DNA from: Streptococcus thermophilus
GTDB taxonomy: Bacteria > Bacillota > Bacilli > Lactobacillales > Streptococcaceae
Length of the DNA: 64,000 bases
Direction of reading: 5' to 3'
NCBI RefSeq assembly: GCF_010120595.1
Contig: NZ_CP038020.1
Span: forward strand, 1,178,001-1,242,000
The position numbers and the translations under genes were made by a program. The notes beneath the pieces were generated by a model. That model was not told the origin of the DNA. It saw only the letters and a program-made list of their open reading frames with translations, and did no database searches. Below, in pieces: positions 18,697 through 28,723 of this stretch (the stretch's first letter is position 1; every line of letters begins with the position of its first letter).

Positions 18697-19320
18697 TGCC
18701 GGTTTACGACCGATAAATTTTTTCAAGAGGAATAAGAGATAGCCAACAGCAATGTAGCCAGCACTGATGACCAGGACGTTTATCATGACCTTATTCCAAC
18801 CAAATTTATTGACATTGATAAAGAAGTAGGCGAAAGGACTATCTTTGGCACCTGGAATTGACAGTTTTAGAACCAGTCCGTTTAGAAGGGCAAAGGCGAA
18901 GTAAGACAGTGGGAATAGGGACCAGTAAAGTGGTTCGCGCAGACGAAAGGCTTTCTTAGCATCGAAAATGAGGGTATCAAGCACCAATCCCCAAGGGACA
19001 ATATAGTGAACTAAGAAATTGCGGAGGGTCCAGAATTTCTCAGGTTCTGTAATAGGAGCCAAGAGGATGTGATAGATGACTCCAGTGATGAGGATGGCCA
19101 TGGTTACGCCACCCTTGTAACGCAAGAGTTTTGTGTTAGTCGTCGCATCCCCTTTTTTGAAGTCATAGATGATAAAGAAAATCAAACTAGAAAAGACGAG
19201 GATATTGGACAAAACGGTGTAGTAGAGCAACATGCCCCAACCATCATCATGGATTTGAATAGAGACTCCTACCAGTCCACAAAGAGCTAGTAAGATACGG
19301 TAAAATCGTGAAATAGTCAT
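18694..19320 (-). CDS. Pr6Pr family membrane protein
   Basis: 208 residues with six predicted membrane spans; characteristic segments are YYTVLSNILVF, GVIYHILLAP, NFLVHYIVPWG and YWSLFPLSYF. These match the Pr6Pr (six-helix integral membrane) family related to FAR-17a/AIG1-like proteins, for which no bacterial function is established. Monocistronic, with its stop inside the shared terminator region. Confidence 0.8.
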   Translation of the reverse strand: MTISRFYRILLALCGLVGVSIQIHDDGWGMLLYYTVLSNILVFSSLIFFIIYDFKKGDATTNTKLLRYKGGVTMAILITGVIYHILLAPITEPEKFWTLRNFLVHYIVPWGLVLDTLIFDAKKAFRLREPLYWSLFPLSYFAFALLNGLVLKLSIPGAKDSPFAYFFINVNKFGWNKVMINVLVISAGYIAVGYLLFLLKKFIGRKPA

Positions 19321-19431
19321 AAGCTTCCTTTTCCTAATAAATAATCTCTCTTATCATATCACATTTTTCACTAACAATTTATTGAAAATTCTAGTAAAAT
19401 CAAAGTAAGAAAGACTTTCAAGGAGTTTACC

Positions 19432-20589
19432 ATGCCCAATTTAATCGATTATCTTGAACAGGTGAAGGAGCTTACCTTTGATCAAGAACCTCTCAATATC
19501 TTGGATAAGGTTTGCATTAATGAAATTGGCTAACTGACTTATGAAAAATGGCTCTTAGCAAGTGATTTGAAGGAAACCATCAATCTACATGACTATGCTA
19601 AAGGGAAGGACTTAAATCCAGACTACAGCTTCATGGTAACTAAGGAACAGGTGGATTTGGCTGAAGCCATGGTGAGGTCGAGACGTTTCGCTGGACTTAA
19701 TCTAAGTGACTACTGTAGTGTCTTGGACAAGGAAGTGGAAAAGCAGTTTGCAGCTATGATTTTTAGTCTGCCTGAATTAGACTACCATCAGCTTGTCTTT
19801 CATGGGACAGATATATTGTCATTGGATGGAAGGAGGATTTTCAGCTGACCTATAGTCAAGAAATTCCAGCTTATCACTCAGCTATTGCCTTTCGGTCTGA
19901 TCACTTGCCTAATCTCAGTGGCTATATCACTTGTTTCTGGCCATTCAAAGGGTGGTAATCTTGCCCTCTATTCGGCTATTCAAAGCTCGACTTGTTCTAC
20001 GTGAGCAAATAGCAGAGCTTTTGCTCCTAGATTCTCCAAGGTTGATGAAACCACTCTTAGAAAATCCTGCTTACCAAGAGTTGAAAGTCAAGATGACAGT
20101 TATCAGACCTCGAGATTCTGTTGTAGAGTCATGCTCTACTGGGAACAGGCTGCTCAGCTAGTAGCAGCGGAAGGTATAGGGATCTCTCAACATAATGCCT
20201 TACTTTGGCAGGTTGACTTGGAAATAAATGATTTTGTTTATGAGGACCAGCCAACAGAGTTGAGTCAACGTTTGGAAGAAACCTTCCAATAGTGGATTGA
20301 GACCTTGCCCAATCAAGAACTCAAGCAAGTTTGCGATTTGGTTTTTGATACCATCCTTGATTCAGGTATTGAAAGCCTCGATGATATTGGCATCCAAGCC
20401 TTGCCAAAGATAGGTCAGTTGTTACAAGAATTTGGCAATCTTTCGGACCAACAAAAGAAGGTCCTGCAAGACGGTTTCAACCAGTTACTCTCGATATTTT
20501 GGAAGTCAGGAAACAAGAAATATAGTCACCCCAAGCTAGAACTTCCTGATTTTATCAAGAAGTTGAGTGAATTGACCAACAACGATTAG
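19432..20589 (+). pseudogene. Mbeg1-like (DUF2974) protein, multiply broken
   Basis: ATG 19432 follows AAGGAG. MPNLIDYLEQVKELTFD and later FSLPELDYHQLVFHGTD and GHSKGGNLALYSAIQ (around 19945, in another frame) are typical of the Mbeg1-like alpha/beta-hydrolase-fold proteins. There is TAA at 19531-19533, frameshifts near 19840 and 19940, more stops near 20160 and TAG near 20291, then an open 3' part ending at 20589. The ancestral product would be about 385 residues. Clearly non-functional. Confidence 0.8.
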
Positions 20590-20619
20590 GGCAGCGGAAT
20601 CATTGAAATGGAGGATATC

Positions 20620-21384
20620 ATGCCAAAAAACGTACTTATTATAGGAGCAACATCAGGAATTGGCGAAGCAACGGCGCGTGCCTTTGCCAGAGAGGGGGCT
20701 AACCTCATCTTGACAGGGCGCCGTGTAGAGCGCTTAGAAGCTCTAAAAGCAGAATTTGAAGCGACCTATCCCAATCAAAAAGTTTGGACCTTTGCACTGG
20801 ATGTTACCAATATGGAGATGGTCAAGGACGTTTGCCAAGCCATTCTCAAAAGTGTGGGGCAAGTCCATGTCTTAGTCAATAATGCAGGCCTGGCACTAGG
20901 CCTAACAGCTTACCAAGACTACGAATAGTGGGACCTGCTGACCATGCTCGAAACCAATGTCAAGGGCTTGATGATGGTGACACGTCAGATTTTGCCGAGT
21001 ATGGTAGCTGCCAATGAGGGCCATATCATCAATATGGGTTCTACAGCAGGCATCTATGCTTATGCAGGCGCCGCTGTTTATTCAGCAACCAAAGCTGCAG
21101 TGAAAACTTTTAGTGACGGCTTGCGTATTGATACCATTGCCACAGATATCAAGGTGACAACCATTCAGCCCGGTATCGTTGAGACCGACTTTTTACAAGT
21201 TCGCTTTCACGGTGCCAAGGACAAGGCAGCCAAGGTTTATCAAGGTTTGGAAGCCCTCCAAGCCCAAGATATTGCGGAGGCAGTCCTCTATGTTACCAAG
21301 CAACCACGACGCGTTCAGATTTCAGACATGACCATCATGGCTAACCAACAAGCCACAGGGTTTACCATTCATAGGGGAGAGTAA
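20620..21384 (+). pseudogene. Short-chain dehydrogenase/reductase with one nonsense codon
   Basis: ATG 20620 is preceded by GGAGG. The Rossmann motif GATSGIGEA, the NNAG motif, and the catalytic Ser plus YSATK are all present, as in YdfG/serine-dehydrogenase-like SDRs of ~254 residues. Codon 103 is TAG (20926-20928), separating the cofactor-binding half from the catalytic half; the rest is open and well conserved. Either a recent knockout or, much less likely, read-through. Confidence 0.85.
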
Positions 21385-21396
21385 AAAGAGAAACTT

Positions 21397-21534
21397 ATGA
21401 AGAATCAAACTAATCCAGCCATCGGCAGTAGCTGGGAAGACTCACAATCAAAACTCTTTAGCAAGGAAGAAATTGAAGCCAGTTACCAAAGAGTGGAAAA
21501 ACTCATTCAGAAAAAAAGAGTAAATAGAAGATAA
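21397..21534 (+). pseudogene. Truncated XRE-type antitoxin (N-terminal part only)
   Basis: A 45-codon frame reading NPAIGSSWEDSQSKLFSKEE followed by IEASYQRVEKL. This resembles the N-terminus of HigA-like XRE antitoxins (AIGTNWEDF...FTPEEIAESNLRV in relatives), but the DNA-binding helix-turn-helix that should follow is absent. No toxin gene is adjacent. Likely a leftover of a toxin-antitoxin pair; alternatively a genuine small protein. Confidence 0.5.
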
Positions 21535-21562
21535 AAACATGGAACCAAGCTGTGTTTTTTGT
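21533..21562 (+). terminator. Terminator upstream of hsdR
   Basis: AAAACA / TGTTTT stem with G-C pairs inside and a T-run; isolates hsdR from the preceding genes. Confidence 0.6.
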
Positions 21563-21599
21563 TTGAATTTTCCCAAAACTATGAAAGAAACCGTGAAAA

Positions 21600-21608
21600 T
21601 GCTATAAT
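21600..21608 (+). promoter_or_regulatory. hsdR promoter (extended -10)
   Basis: TGCTATAAT, an extended -10 element, 34 bp before the hsdR start; no good -35. It probably drives the whole hsd operon. Confidence 0.55.
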
Positions 21609-21642
21609 GTAAGGGATTACGACAATGTTGAAAGGATAAGTC

Positions 21643-24633
21643 ATGCCAGCAGTTACTCCAGAACTTGAGATAGAACGTCAATTAATCGAGCAATTAACCT
21701 CTGGTGAGAGCCAGTGGACCTATCGCCCAGACTTAAAAATTGAAGGTCAATTATGGGATAACTTTTTTGAGAAGTTAGCGCAAAATAACGTTGCCCTCCT
21801 TGCTGACCATCCCTTGACTGAGCAGGAGAAGCGCCAAATCAAGAACCAGCTTAACTTCATTAACTATTATGAAGCTGCTAAGTGGTTGGCTGGTGAAAAT
21901 GGTATTGCCAAAGTCGAGGTACAGCGTGAAGATGCTAGCCTTGGGACTATCCGACTTTCTGTCATCTGGCGTGACAATATCGCTGCTGGAAAATCCAGTT
22001 ACGAAGTGGTCAATCAAGTTGAACGTGACAAGGCCTATCCTCAAGATCAGGACCGTCGTTTAGATACAACCCTGATGATCAATGGCCTTCCTCTTATCCA
22101 TATCGAGCTCAAGAGTCCTCGTGTCGCCTTTTTGGATGCCTTTCATCAAATCAAAAAGTATGACCGTGAAGGAAAGTTACGTGGTATCTATTCTGCCCTT
22201 CAGATGTTTGTTGTGACTAATAAGGTTGATACACGTTATATTGCAGCTGCACGAGAGGATAAGCTTAATAAACAATTCTTAACATCTTGGGTGGACAAAG
22301 ATAATAAACCCATGACCAGTCTCATGGACTTTGCCCACGAGGTTCTGTCTATTCCACGTGCCCATCAGATGGTGATGCAGTACTCCGTTATTGATGATAG
22401 TAAGAAAGCCCTTATCCTCTTACGTCCTTATCAAATCCATGCCATCGAGTCTGTTCAAGATGCCTCTCGCCGTCAGGAATCAGGCTATATCTGGCATACC
22501 ACGGGTTCTGGTAAGACCCTGACCTCCTACAAGGTGGCTCGCAACCTCTTGCAGATTCCAGCTATCCAAAAGACCGTTTTTGTCGTCGACCGTAGGGACC
22601 TTGACCAGCAGACGACCTCGTCCTTTCTTTCTTACGCCGCCAATGATGTCATTGATATCGACGAAACGGACAATACTCATGATTTGGTTAAGCGTTTGGC
22701 AGGAAATGACAAGCGTGTGATTGTGACGACTATCCAGAAAATCACAACCATGATGCGCAAGTTTGGAGAGGGTAAATACCAAAAGGATTCGGAAAAAATC
22801 AAAGACCTTCGTGTGGCTTTCGTTGTGGATGAATGTCACCGTGCGGTCACGCCTCAGACTCAAAAGGATATCAAAGGCTTTTTCCACAATTCGCTCTGGT
22901 ATGGCTTTACTGGTACACCGATTTTCAAGGAAAATAAACGAAAGCAATTAGGCGATTTGGCACAAACCACCCACCAACAATATGGCGAACGCCTACACGA
23001 GTATACGGTCAAAGAAGCCATCCATGACGGGGCAGTCCTGGGATTCAAGGTAGACTATCGAAATACTATTATTTCGCCGATTCCTGAAAAAGATCTTCCT
23101 GACTCTGTTTATGAAGATAAAGAACACATGCTAGAAGTCTTGGATGCTATCCTAAACAAGAGTTATCAACAGTTGGGCTTTCCAAATGGTGTGGGAAAGA
23201 CCTACGAGGCTATCTTAACGGTTAAGTCCACTCCACAAGCTCAGGCTTATTACAATCTGCTCAAGAGTATCAAGGCAGGACAGGAACGTATCAAGGTGTC
23301 AGAGCGAGCTAAGCGCGTGCTACCCGACTTTCCAAAGATGACGGTCACTTACTCAGTGTCGGAAAATGAAGAAGAGTCTATCGACTACCAAAACCACATG
23401 AAACAGGTCATGGACGACTACAATCAGGAGTTCGGTACCCATTTTAACATGGCTGATTTGCGTGGCTTTAATACGGATATCAATAATCGTTTAGCCAGAA
23501 AGTTAGACAAATACATTCCTCGCAATGAGCAGTTGGATTTGGTTATCGTCGTTGACCGTCTTTTGACCGGTTTTGATGCCCCCTGTCTATCCACTCTCTT
23601 CATCGACCGTAAGCCCATGCGTCCACAGGATTTGATTCAAGCCTTTAGTCGTACCAACCGTATCTTTGATAGTAAAAAGCGTTATGGCCATATCATCACC
23701 TTCCAAAGACCAGAGGCCTTTAAAGAGGCTGTGGATAATGCCCTTAAGCTCTACTCAAACGGAGGTGAAAATGACGTCACTGCCCCAGATTGGGAGGAAG
23801 AAAAAGCCAACTTCATCCAAGCCTGGATAGATTTTCAAGTAAAAGTGGAAGATGTGGAAAACTATGTCATCACGATAGTGCAGGCCTCTAGCCCACAACT
23901 CCGTCGCATTGCTAAGGCTTATCAAACTTTTGACAAGTATCTGGCGTCTATCCGTGTCTATAGTGAATACGATGAAGCGGCTATCTATGCAGAAACTGGC
24001 CTATCAGATGAAAAGCTCGAAACCTATCTAGGAATCTATCAAAATATCCTAGCAGAGCTCAAAAGCCGAGCAGAAGACGATGGTGATGATAATCTCTTTG
24101 ATATCCACTACGAACTGGAATCCGTCCAAGTCGACGAGATTAACTATGCTTACATCCTGACACTGATTCAAAGTATGATTCAGCAGGAAGAGGATAGTCC
24201 ACAGGCTCTCAGTGACAAGGATATCGAAACGGTTGATAATTATATCCAGAGTCTGGAACGTACCAATCCTAAACTAGCAGAAATCATCCGAAATCTGTGG
24301 AAAGAAGTCCAAGCCAATCCTAAAGATTACCAAGGACAATCTATCACTGACGTCTTGGACACTATGATTGAAGCCATTATCGACGACCATCTCAAACGCT
24401 TTGCCAGAGAATGGTATGTCGGACTCGATGAACTTCGTTACTATGTCCAACACTATCGTAAGGGTGCCAAGAAGCAATCAGGCGAAAGCCAGCTTGCCAA
24501 GAGCCAACGCTACAAAGACTACAAAGCAGAAACAGCTGATGCCCTCAACCCGCTCAGCTACAAAAAACAAATAAAAGAAGCCTACACCAAACTCATCGAA
24601 GAGGTCATTGAACCATTGAGAGTTGGGAGGTAG
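21643..24633 (+). CDS. hsdR: Type I restriction enzyme, R (HsdR) subunit
   Basis: 996 residues. The N-terminal nuclease domain shows the [19 protein letters not shown] region (D...ELK, PD-(D/E)XK). Helicase motif I is HTTGSGKT (residues 285-292), motif II is DECH (396-399), followed by GFTGTPIF, and motif VI lies in [12 protein letters not shown]. It translocates DNA with ATP and cleaves unmethylated DNA in complex with HsdM and HsdS. AAAGGA precedes the ATG. Composition resembles the core chromosome, unlike the AT-rich gene that follows. Full length, no breaks. Confidence 0.97.
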   Translation: MPAVTPELEIERQLIEQLTSGESQWTYRPDLKIEGQLWDNFFEKLAQNNVALLADHPLTEQEKRQIKNQLNFINYYEAAKWLAGENGIAKVEVQREDASLGTIRLSVIWRDNIAAGKSSYEVVNQVERDKAYPQDQDRRLDTTLMINGLPLIHIELKSPRVAFLDAFHQIKKYDREGKLRGIYSALQMFVVTNKVDTRYIAAAREDKLNKQFLTSWVDKDNKPMTSLMDFAHEVLSIPRAHQMVMQYSVIDDSKKALILLRPYQIHAIESVQDASRRQESGYIWHTTGSGKTLTSYKVARNLLQIPAIQKTVFVVDRRDLDQQTTSSFLSYAANDVIDIDETDNTHDLVKRLAGNDKRVIVTTIQKITTMMRKFGEGKYQKDSEKIKDLRVAFVVDECHRAVTPQTQKDIKGFFHNSLWYGFTGTPIFKENKRKQLGDLAQTTHQQYGERLHEYTVKEAIHDGAVLGFKVDYRNTIISPIPEKDLPDSVYEDKEHMLEVLDAILNKSYQQLGFPNGVGKTYEAILTVKSTPQAQAYYNLLKSIKAGQERIKVSERAKRVLPDFPKMTVTYSVSENEEESIDYQNHMKQVMDDYNQEFGTHFNMADLRGFNTDINNRLARKLDKYIPRNEQLDLVIVVDRLLTGFDAPCLSTLFIDRKPMRPQDLIQAFSRTNRIFDSKKRYGHIITFQRPEAFKEAVDNALKLYSNGGENDVTAPDWEEEKANFIQAWIDFQVKVEDVENYVITIVQASSPQLRRIAKAYQTFDKYLASIRVYSEYDEAAIYAETGLSDEKLETYLGIYQNILAELKSRAEDDGDDNLFDIHYELESVQVDEINYAYILTLIQSMIQQEEDSPQALSDKDIETVDNYIQSLERTNPKLAEIIRNLWKEVQANPKDYQGQSITDVLDTMIEAIIDDHLKRFAREWYVGLDELRYYVQHYRKGAKKQSGESQLAKSQRYKDYKAETADALNPLSYKKQIKEAYTKLIEEVIEPLRVGR

Positions 24634-24691
24634 GAGAATTAAATTAGTATAGTTTCGCTTGAAAAATATGTCACGAGAAAAGAGGATATTT

Positions 24692-26881
24692 ATGGTTGGT
24701 ACTGTTATAAATTTGAAGCAAATTAAATTTGATGATTCTGTTTCTCCACTTTTTAAAGGAGATGAATTAGAATTATCTTCTAAAAACTTTATTTTTGCAA
24801 AAAATGGTTCGGGTAAATCAACATTAAGTAAATCAATTTACACTCAAAAAAAATCAGAATATGAAGTTCATGTTTTTAATGGCTTTGAATCTTTAATTGG
24901 TGAAAATGAGAATCTAGATGCTTTTTCATTAGCAGTTGGAGCAGGTGATAAAGAAGCAGAAATAAAGGAATTAGAAAAGAAAATTTTGAAAACAGAGCAC
25001 AATCTATCTTTAATTCAAAAACAACTTGATAAGAGAAGTTCTGATGGAGAGGAACCAACTTTATTCGATGATTTTCAGGAGAAAGGTAAGTTATATAAAA
25101 AACAATATAAAAAATTAGATAGTTTCTATAAGAATTCTGCTAGAACTATTTCATTAAAAAGAGATCCGATTATTGTAGATAACCCAAAATCTTACAATAA
25201 AAATAGTTTCAAGTCAGAAATTGCTAGAGCCTGCCGCTTGAAAGAAACTGAGATAAATCGATATTTGGATATATTGCAAAGCTCTCCACAAGAAATTACC
25301 CCCTTAAAAGAAAAGAAGATAGACTTTGAAAAATATTTAACTGCTGTTAATGAGATAATTTCAAGTAAAGTTATTGAACGAGTTACAGTTCGTAGACTAG
25401 ACAGTCAAAGAAAGATAAACTTCGCTAGAGAGGGATTAGAAATTCATAGAAATGAAGAAATTTGTTCTTTTTGTGGGAACAAAATCTCTAATGAGATAAA
25501 ACTTGAGTTAGAAAGTTATTTTTCAGCAGATGAGGTAAAGGCTTTACAAAATCGAATTAAATCTGGGAAAGAACAAATTGCTAATTTATTAAATGAAATT
25601 TCAGAATATGTAGCTATAAAAGTCGAAGAATTCTTTCCAGATTTAATTGAAAATGCCAAAAAAGAGATTGATGAGATTGATAGAAGATTAGAACAACAAA
25701 AATATTTTTTTGAAACCCTACTCAGTACTTTAGAACACAAAGAAAGTAATCTTTTTGTGGAAACTGAAGAATTAGAATTAACAATACCGGATAATATAAA
25801 TTATGAAAATTTTAATAAGATTATTGAAGGGCATAACAAATATGTTTTAGATATAAAAAATAAGCAAAAAGAGGCCAAAAATTCAATTAGATATCATGAA
25901 ATCAAGATTTTACTGGAGAGTTTTAAATATGAACTTGAAATGGAAAAATTGAATAATTATGAAAAAGATAAAAAAGACAAATCTTATACTTTGGAACAAA
26001 AAGAAGATGAAAGAAATAGCTTAGAACAAGTATTAGTTGAATATCGAAATCAAATTGATACTTTAAAGCCAAAAGCGGAGAAGAAAGCTATCGAGAGAAT
26101 TAATACAAAACTTCGTTTGAGAGTCTCTTGGGAACTAGATCATGTTGACGATGAAAATCTTGGTTATTATAGAATTAAGGAAGGAGACCAATACAGAAGC
26201 GTAAAACATTTATCAACGGGTGAAAAAAATGTTATAGCATTTTTATACTTTATTGAGCGATTAGAAGAAGTCAAAAAGAATCGACGGAATAAAAAAATAT
26301 TAGTGTTTGATGACCCAATGAGCTCAAATGATGATACAATGCAATATTTGATTATTTGGGAATTACAAAGACTTTATCAAAATAAAGATAGAAATAAATT
26401 TGATGTAAATAAAGATATCATGGTAATTTTGACTCATAATGTTCATTTTTATTTAAATGTTCAACCTCATGGTAATTTCAAAGATGATAAAGGTAGAACA
26501 AAATATGACAAAAACAATTTTTATCGTATTGATCATCATGAATTTATTAAAATTACGACTGAAAAAGAAGATTTAAAAACAAGTTATGAAGCTCTATGGA
26601 TAGAATTGAAAGATTTGTATGAATGTGGTCATAAACTATCAATGTTAAATACAATGAGAAGGATAATAGAAACTTTTGTGAAGTTTAATTCACTGAAGCA
26701 GGATAGATTTTATCAAGGCAATGAACAGTATTTAAAGTTGTTTAATGTCAACTCTCATGCTATAGATGATTTATCGGCAACGCAGTATACAGAAACAACC
26801 GATGAAATGAGAAATCTATTCTTTCAAATTTTTAAAGATAATGATTATGAGGATCATTTTAAAAATTATTGGGAGTTTTAG
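24692..26881 (+). CDS. rloC: RloC-like anticodon nuclease / AAA_13 ATPase inside the hsd operon
   Basis: 729 residues from ATG 24692, chosen for the AAAGAGG 6 bp upstream. ABC-type ATPase halves flank a long coiled coil: Walker A AKNGSGKST (36-44), a zinc-hook CSFC (258-261) in the coiled coil, signature LSTGEKN (507-513), Walker B LVFDDPMSSND (537-547). The C-terminus has MRRIIETF and NSHAID: R656, E660 and H689 match in order and spacing the Arg-Glu-His triad of the tRNA anticodon nucleases PrrC/RloC. RloC proteins, often linked to type I systems, cleave tRNA in response to DNA damage or phage counter-measures. AT-rich relative to hsdR, so acquired as a cassette. Confidence 0.8.
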   Translation: MVGTVINLKQIKFDDSVSPLFKGDELELSSKNFIFAKNGSGKSTLSKSIYTQKKSEYEVHVFNGFESLIGENENLDAFSLAVGAGDKEAEIKELEKKILKTEHNLSLIQKQLDKRSSDGEEPTLFDDFQEKGKLYKKQYKKLDSFYKNSARTISLKRDPIIVDNPKSYNKNSFKSEIARACRLKETEINRYLDILQSSPQEITPLKEKKIDFEKYLTAVNEIISSKVIERVTVRRLDSQRKINFAREGLEIHRNEEICSFCGNKISNEIKLELESYFSADEVKALQNRIKSGKEQIANLLNEISEYVAIKVEEFFPDLIENAKKEIDEIDRRLEQQKYFFETLLSTLEHKESNLFVETEELELTIPDNINYENFNKIIEGHNKYVLDIKNKQKEAKNSIRYHEIKILLESFKYELEMEKLNNYEKDKKDKSYTLEQKEDERNSLEQVLVEYRNQIDTLKPKAEKKAIERINTKLRLRVSWELDHVDDENLGYYRIKEGDQYRSVKHLSTGEKNVIAFLYFIERLEEVKKNRRNKKILVFDDPMSSNDDTMQYLIIWELQRLYQNKDRNKFDVNKDIMVILTHNVHFYLNVQPHGNFKDDKGRTKYDKNNFYRIDHHEFIKITTEKEDLKTSYEALWIELKDLYECGHKLSMLNTMRRIIETFVKFNSLKQDRFYQGNEQYLKLFNVNSHAIDDLSATQYTETTDEMRNLFFQIFKDNDYEDHFKNYWEF

Positions 26882-26912
26882 ACCGATTGTTAATAATTGT
26901 AAAGGAGTAGAT

Positions 26913-28097
26913 ATGGAGGTCAAAAATAAGAGAGATGTCCCCAAAATTAGATTTAATATTTATAGAAAAAGGTGGAAGAAGAAGAAATTTAAAGATTTTA
27001 CTAAATTATCTCAAGGGTTACAAATAGCAATATCGGACAGATTTACAGAAGATGCAGAAACAAGGCATTTTTATATAACAAATGAATTTTTAAATCCAAA
27101 TTCTAGAAAAAAATATTATATTGAATCTCCATCTGAAAATGTTATTTGTACTGTAGATGATATTTTAATGACTAGGACTGGGAATACAGGAAAAGTGATT
27201 ACAAATGTCTCGGGTGCTTTTCATAATAATTTTTTTAAGGTTACTTATGAAAAAAATGATACCGCCAAATTGTTTTTATATTATCTTTTGCTATCATATG
27301 ATGTTCAAAAAGAAATACTAATAAGAGCAGGAAATTCGACTATACCTGACTTAAACCATGGTGATTTTTATTCTATAAAAACTTTCATTCCTACAATTGA
27401 AGAACAATCCGCCATAGGCTCCCTTTTCCGCACCCTCGACGACCTTCTATCTAGCTATAAGGACAATCTCGCCAACTACCAATCTATTAAGACGACCATG
27501 CTCTCCAAGATGTTTCCCAAAGCCGGACAGACCGTTCCTGAAATTCGTTTGGATGGATTTGATGGTGAGTGGGAAAATAAAATACTCTCTGAAGTTACAA
27601 ATATTACAATGGGACAATCTCCCAAGTCAGAAAACTATACAGATAATCCGAATGATTATATTCTTGTTCAAGGAAATGCAGATATTAAAGATAAGCAGGT
27701 CGTTCCTAGATTATGGACGACGGAAGTTACTAAAATGGCAGAAATTGGCGATATAATTCTAACTGTGAGAGCTCCTGTTGGTGATATTGGTAAAACGGAT
27801 TACAATGTAGTTATTGGGCGTGGAGTTGCAGTAATAAAAGGTAATGACTTTATTTTTTATACTTTAGAAAAAATGAAAATGACTGGTTTCTGGAATAAAT
27901 TTAGTACAGGTTCAACGTTTGAATCAATTAGTTCGAATGATATAAAAGAAGCAATTATTCAAATTCCAACTCTCGAAGAACAACAAGCCATTGGCGCCTA
28001 TTTCTCAAACCTCGATAACCTCATTAATTCTTACCAAGAAAAAATTTCGCAGCTTGAGACACTCAAAAAGAAACTCTTGCAAGATATGTTTATTTAG
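26913..28097 (+). CDS. hsdS: Type I restriction enzyme, S (specificity, HsdS) subunit
   Basis: 394 residues from ATG 26913, preceded by AAAGGAG; an in-frame upstream extension overlaps rloC and is unlikely. Two target recognition domains (roughly residues 1-155 and 215-350) alternate with two conserved helical repeats: PTIEEQSAIGSLFRTLDDLL and PTLEEQQAIGAYFSNLDNLI. The recognition domains are AT-rich while the repeats have the host-like composition of hsdM/hsdR, the mosaic left by domain shuffling. It defines the DNA target of both restriction and methylation. The first domain looks complete, so the protein should be functional. Confidence 0.93.
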   Translation: MEVKNKRDVPKIRFNIYRKRWKKKKFKDFTKLSQGLQIAISDRFTEDAETRHFYITNEFLNPNSRKKYYIESPSENVICTVDDILMTRTGNTGKVITNVSGAFHNNFFKVTYEKNDTAKLFLYYLLLSYDVQKEILIRAGNSTIPDLNHGDFYSIKTFIPTIEEQSAIGSLFRTLDDLLSSYKDNLANYQSIKTTMLSKMFPKAGQTVPEIRLDGFDGEWENKILSEVTNITMGQSPKSENYTDNPNDYILVQGNADIKDKQVVPRLWTTEVTKMAEIGDIILTVRAPVGDIGKTDYNVVIGRGVAVIKGNDFIFYTLEKMKMTGFWNKFSTGSTFESISSNDIKEAIIQIPTLEEQQAIGAYFSNLDNLINSYQEKISQLETLKKKLLQDMFI

Positions 28098-28108
28098 AAG
28101 GAATAAAG

Positions 28109-28696
28109 ATGACAAGTTTATTTGAAAATTTTCAAGTTACTTTGGTGATGTACTCGGCTCTTTTTTCATTAGTTGGTTCATTTATTGGCTTCTTACTTCA
28201 AACTGCTGTTCAGTACTACATATCTAGTAGGGGAAGTGTCAATGTTTATGTTAAATCTGTATTTAATAAGGTAACACAGAAGTCTTGGGGATTTCATCAT
28301 TCAGGAATTGGATTGACATTTGATGTTCCACTATGGGTTGAAATTCATAATACAAAATCAAAGAGACAAATTATTAGAAATATGAATTTGGTTCTTTATA
28401 GTAAGGGAACACCTGTTACAAAAATGATTCAGTATAGTGGATTTGAACAAAATGGAAAAAGTTATCAATATGGAGAAAATGGTGCTTATTCGTTTTTGTT
28501 AGATTCTTATGAGCTAAAAAGATATGATTTAGATTTTGGAATATCTTACAATGAGGTTGGTTGTGAATTTGATGAAGTTTGGATTTCTTATTATGATTTT
28601 AAAGACAGGTATCATCAAAGTAAGCTATTTGACGTTAAGGAACCATGGACTATCACGAAGAATGAAATTGATGATGATTGGAGAAAGATTGGTTAA
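28109..28696 (+). CDS. Unknown single-span membrane protein in the hsd operon
   Basis: 195 residues starting 11 bp after hsdS with GAAGGAA upstream. One N-terminal hydrophobic segment (SALFSLVGSFIGFLLQTAV, about residues 16-34) is followed by a soluble domain rich in predicted beta strands (LTFDVPLWVEIHNTKSKRQ, YSFLLDSYELKRYDLDF, VWISYYDF). No family was recognised. It is strongly AT-rich like rloC and the HsdS recognition domains, and lies between hsdS and hsdM in the same direction, so it is probably co-transcribed accessory cargo. A defence or sensing role is only a guess from context. Confidence 0.7.
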   Translation: MTSLFENFQVTLVMYSALFSLVGSFIGFLLQTAVQYYISSRGSVNVYVKSVFNKVTQKSWGFHHSGIGLTFDVPLWVEIHNTKSKRQIIRNMNLVLYSKGTPVTKMIQYSGFEQNGKSYQYGENGAYSFLLDSYELKRYDLDFGISYNEVGCEFDEVWISYYDFKDRYHQSKLFDVKEPWTITKNEIDDDWRKIG

Positions 28697-28723
28697 ATTA
28701 CTATTACGACCTAGGAGACTAAC

